DNA of 64,000 nucleotides from Glutamicibacter sp. PS (GTDB lineage: Bacteria; Actinomycetota; Actinomycetes; Actinomycetales; Micrococcaceae). The stretch is taken from NCBI GenBank assembly GCA_031317595.1, contig JANCMB010000001.1, positions 1,916,971 to 1,980,970 of the forward strand, in the 5' to 3' direction. The position numbers were made by a program, and so were the translations under genes. The notes under the pieces were generated by a model. The model saw nothing but the letters and a program-made list of their open reading frames with translations, did no database searches and had not been told where the DNA came from. Shown here piece after piece: positions 61,743 through 64,000 of the stretch. Position 1 is the first letter of the stretch. Each line of letters starts with the position of its first letter.

Positions 61743-63125
61743 ATGCAGAGCACCGAGCCGGTAGCGGTCCCCTTTGACGCGAGCCTTGGCATGGCCGAAG
61801 CCGCTGCCGCCCTATACCCAGACTCACGAACCGACTCCTTTTCCTGGGAGGGACCACGCTGGTGGTGGGCCGGAGCCTTGGATGTTGAGGCCCTCGTGCT
61901 GGACAGCTATCAGTTTCTCAGCTCGATGCTGGGTCCCAACGCGGCTTTCACTAGTAGCGACGCGGTGGCAACCTTCAACTCCCTGGCGCATTTACGCATC
62001 GATGGTCGCACGCCGCAAAGTTTCGCCCCGCTCTCAGGTTTTCGCCGAACCAACGATGGCTGGGTGCGGTTGCATGCCAACTACCCACACCACGAACGCG
62101 CGTTGATGCGCGGACTAAGGCTCCGGGACGCTCGCGGCCTGGATGCCACCCTAAGCAGCCTGAGTGCGCAGGAGGCCGAAACCACCATCACTCAGGCGGG
62201 TGGGATCGCCGCCGCAGTCCGCCGCAGGGAGGAGTTTTTAGCTACTCCGGCCGGAGGAGTCCTCGCGGCAGAACCATTGGTGAACCTGCAGTGGCACGAT
62301 ACTCCCGGCCCGCGCCGAGCCTCTCCGGTGGGCAGCGACCCCACGTCCCTCCCCCTAGCAGGACTGCGCATCGTGGATCTTACCCGCGTCATCGCCGGTC
62401 CCTGTGCCGGGCGGATCCTCGCCAGCCTCGGGGCCGATGTACTGCGCATCGACCCGCCCGATTTTCCGGAGTTACTCGATGCGCATATCGACACCTCGTT
62501 CGGCAAACGCAGCGTGGTCGCCGACCTGTCGGCCAGCGACGTCGCACAGCAACTGCATGCCGCGCTGGATCAGGCCGACGCGGTATTGCTCGGGTACCGC
62601 ACCGGCAGCCTCGATCGCTTCGGCTTAGCCAGCGATGAGTTGCTCGAGCGGCACCCACACTTGGCCGTACTCGAGCTCAACGCTTGGGGACACAGCGGGC
62701 CGCGGCGCTCGATCCGCGGATTCGACAGCATCGTCCAGGCGGCCACCGGAATCTCCGTCGCTTATGGCACGGGCGACGACCCAGCGGCCCCTGACTTTAC
62801 GCCCGGGGCACTGCCGGTCCAAGCGTTAGATCACGCCACCGGGGTCGTGGTGGCTGCCACGGCCATCGGCATCCTGCGGCATCGCGTCGACGGTCGCAGC
62901 GCCCGGGCACGCTTCTCGCTGGCTCGAACGGCGCACGAACTCCTGTCCTTACCCACGCCGCCGGCAAGCGCCACCCAGCGGCAAAGCGCAGTCGAGCTAC
63001 GGGACACGGACAGCGCCTTCGGCGCGCTACGGTACGTGCCGCCGGCGCTACGCTGGGGAGGACGCCGACTGAATTACCTCACGCCCCCGCCTCCGGTCGG
63101 CTCTTCAGCACTCACCTGGCGCTAG
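61743..63125 (+). CDS. Family III (CaiB-like) CoA-transferase, circularly permuted
   Basis: A 460-residue protein. The segment LRIVDLTRVIAGPCAGRILASLGADVLRIDPP, normally near the N terminus of CaiB/BaiF proteins, lies at about residue 205. The small-domain-like part (FRRTNDGWVRLHANYPHHERALM) comes first, at about 100. The order of domains is therefore swapped. The presumed catalytic Asp is in VQALDHATGVVVAA. It occurs in this order in several actinobacteria to my knowledge. Its final bases overlap the convergent reductase. It transfers CoA between organic acids; substrates unknown. Confidence 0.82.
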   Translation: MQSTEPVAVPFDASLGMAEAAAALYPDSRTDSFSWEGPRWWWAGALDVEALVLDSYQFLSSMLGPNAAFTSSDAVATFNSLAHLRIDGRTPQSFAPLSGFRRTNDGWVRLHANYPHHERALMRGLRLRDARGLDATLSSLSAQEAETTITQAGGIAAAVRRREEFLATPAGGVLAAEPLVNLQWHDTPGPRRASPVGSDPTSLPLAGLRIVDLTRVIAGPCAGRILASLGADVLRIDPPDFPELLDAHIDTSFGKRSVVADLSASDVAQQLHAALDQADAVLLGYRTGSLDRFGLASDELLERHPHLAVLELNAWGHSGPRRSIRGFDSIVQAATGISVAYGTGDDPAAPDFTPGALPVQALDHATGVVVAATAIGILRHRVDGRSARARFSLARTAHELLSLPTPPASATQRQSAVELRDTDSAFGALRYVPPALRWGGRRLNYLTPPPPVGSSALTWR

Positions 63126-64000
63126 CCGGTTCTCCAGCACCATCTCGCAATTTCAGGGCCCGATAAATGGTGTCGTGAATCGGTACCGCGATCCCATGGG
63201 GTCCGGCGAGACGTACTACGGCCCCCGATTGCTCCTCGATTTCCGAGTGGCGCCCAGCCGCTAGATCACGCTGCATCGATGCTGTGCTATCCGGTTCAAA
63301 CCTGTCGAACTGTGCCATGGCCGAAGCCACGTCGGCCTCCCCGAGCCGAGCCCCATAAGCGCCCGCGAGGTTGGCCACCTCGCGCATCGCATCACTGACC
63401 AGCGACCGGCTCAGCTCGTTGGTACGGGTACGGCCCACGGGCTCACCCGACAAGGCACCGACTCCCCCATAGGAGGTGATGAGCATGAATTTTCGCCACA
63501 TGTCGGTGACAATATCGTTAGAAATTTTGGCTTTGATTCCGGCGTCACCGAGCGCTTCCATGAGCTTTTGCACTCGCGGACTGGCTTCCCCATCCAGTTC
63601 TCCGGCAATCACCGCGGGACGTCCGCCCACATGATGCACCACGCCGGGCTCGGTCAAATAGGAAATGATCAGGCACACGCCACCCAAGGCGTGCCCTTTG
63701 CCCGCCGCAGCGGTGATCTGCTCGACCGCGGTGACTCCGTTCTGAAGGGGCAAAATCGCCGTCTCGGGCCCAACCATCGGTAGCGCATTCGAGACGACGT
63801 CGCACACTTGGTCGGCCTTGCAGGCAACGATCAGCGCATCGCATATGCCGATCTCATGCGGGTCCGTGCTAATGCCAGTCGGCTGGACCGTGTAGTTACC
63901 GTTCCCATCTCCGGTGGTGACCCGTAATCCCTTGTTTCGCACCGGCGCCACATGCCGCGCAGTACTCAGCAGATGAATCTCATGTCCGGCTCGGGTCAGC
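63112..64000 (-). CDS. Ketopantoate reductase family protein, N terminus outside the window
   Basis: At least 295 codons; the gene runs past the right edge, so the Rossmann GxGxxG motif is not seen. Visible are LTRAGHEIHLL (NADPH domain), CDALIVACKADQV, ILPLQNGVTAVEQI, the catalytic-lysine-type segment DMWRKFMLITSYGGVGALSGEP and a C-terminal EQSGAVVRLAGPHGIAVPIHDTIYRALK. This fits PanE/ApbA-type 2-dehydropantoate 2-reductases, though many paralogues act on other 2-ketoacids. Confidence 0.88.
   Translation of the reverse strand, partial: LTRAGHEIHLLSTARHVAPVRNKGLRVTTGDGNGNYTVQPTGISTDPHEIGICDALIVACKADQVCDVVSNALPMVGPETAILPLQNGVTAVEQITAAAGKGHALGGVCLIISYLTEPGVVHHVGGRPAVIAGELDGEASPRVQKLMEALGDAGIKAKISNDIVTDMWRKFMLITSYGGVGALSGEPVGRTRTNELSRSLVSDAMREVANLAGAYGARLGEADVASAMAQFDRFEPDSTASMQRDLAAGRHSEIEEQSGAVVRLAGPHGIAVPIHDTIYRALKLRDGAGEPASAR

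Overview
The window is chromosomal DNA from a GC-rich actinobacterium, most likely an Arthrobacter/Glutamicibacter-type member of the Micrococcaceae. This rests on gene content (WhiB2-like regulator, mycothiol S-conjugate amidase Mca, RpfB-like resuscitation factor, DUF3499/DUF5719/DUF4245/DUF4307 families, O-mannosyltransferase) and on several genes that look leaderless, with a TANNNT -10 box 6-8 bases before the start codon. No rRNA, tRNA, IS element, prophage or CRISPR array was found. Genes are dense; the longest non-coding stretches are about 200-290 bases (before rpfB, whiB, the GT87 gene and greA) and each is described.

Left edge (1-5964), accessory. A leftward run encodes an ABC ATPase, an ABC-2 permease, a 37-residue membrane micropeptide, an APH-fold kinase and a HopA1-family protein. 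The last two form the split kinase/lyase pair that dehydrates Ser/Thr in class V lanthipeptides and thioamitides, so this is probably the right-hand part of a RiPP gene cluster cut by the window edge. The precursor and cyclase are not in view. A divergent XRE-cupin regulator and an EamA exporter lie to the right, with repeat and palindrome sequences between regulator and transporter operon.

5965-10070, metabolic cargo: Cof-type HAD phosphatase, sugar-porter MFS transporter, DAO-type FAD oxidoreductase.

10072-14277: conserved leftward set tatD, rpfB, rsmA, ispE, with a structured leader before rpfB and a hairpin after it. 14475-19151: rightward moxR, DUF58, transglutaminase operon ending in a strong bidirectional terminator shared with gabD. 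20863-25291: rsmI divergent from the protein O-mannosyltransferase, then a long-chain acyl-CoA synthetase.

25373-41742, envelope and glycosylation block: a DUF1461 membrane protein with a histone-like tail, DUF3499, a degenerate zincin, DUF5719, a very large membrane glycosyltransferase, WhiB2-like, TIGR03089, GtrA, purK-purE, an LCP ligase, manA and a GT87 mannosyltransferase. ManA supplies mannose phosphate; the GT2, GT87 and PMT proteins probably use polyprenyl-linked mannose, and UppS (52460-53257) makes the lipid carrier.

41839-50985: aldose epimerase, glpX, DUF4245, carbonic anhydrase, fumC, two GNATs, SGNH hydrolase, NUDIX, a lone prepilin peptidase and an unrecognised protein. 50936-61589: phoH, uppS, YyaL-like thioredoxin-domain protein, mca, DUF4307, greA with a structured leader, ilvA, AI-2E-type permease, Bax1-I protein. 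61743-64000: a circularly permuted family III CoA-transferase and a ketopantoate reductase cut by the right edge.
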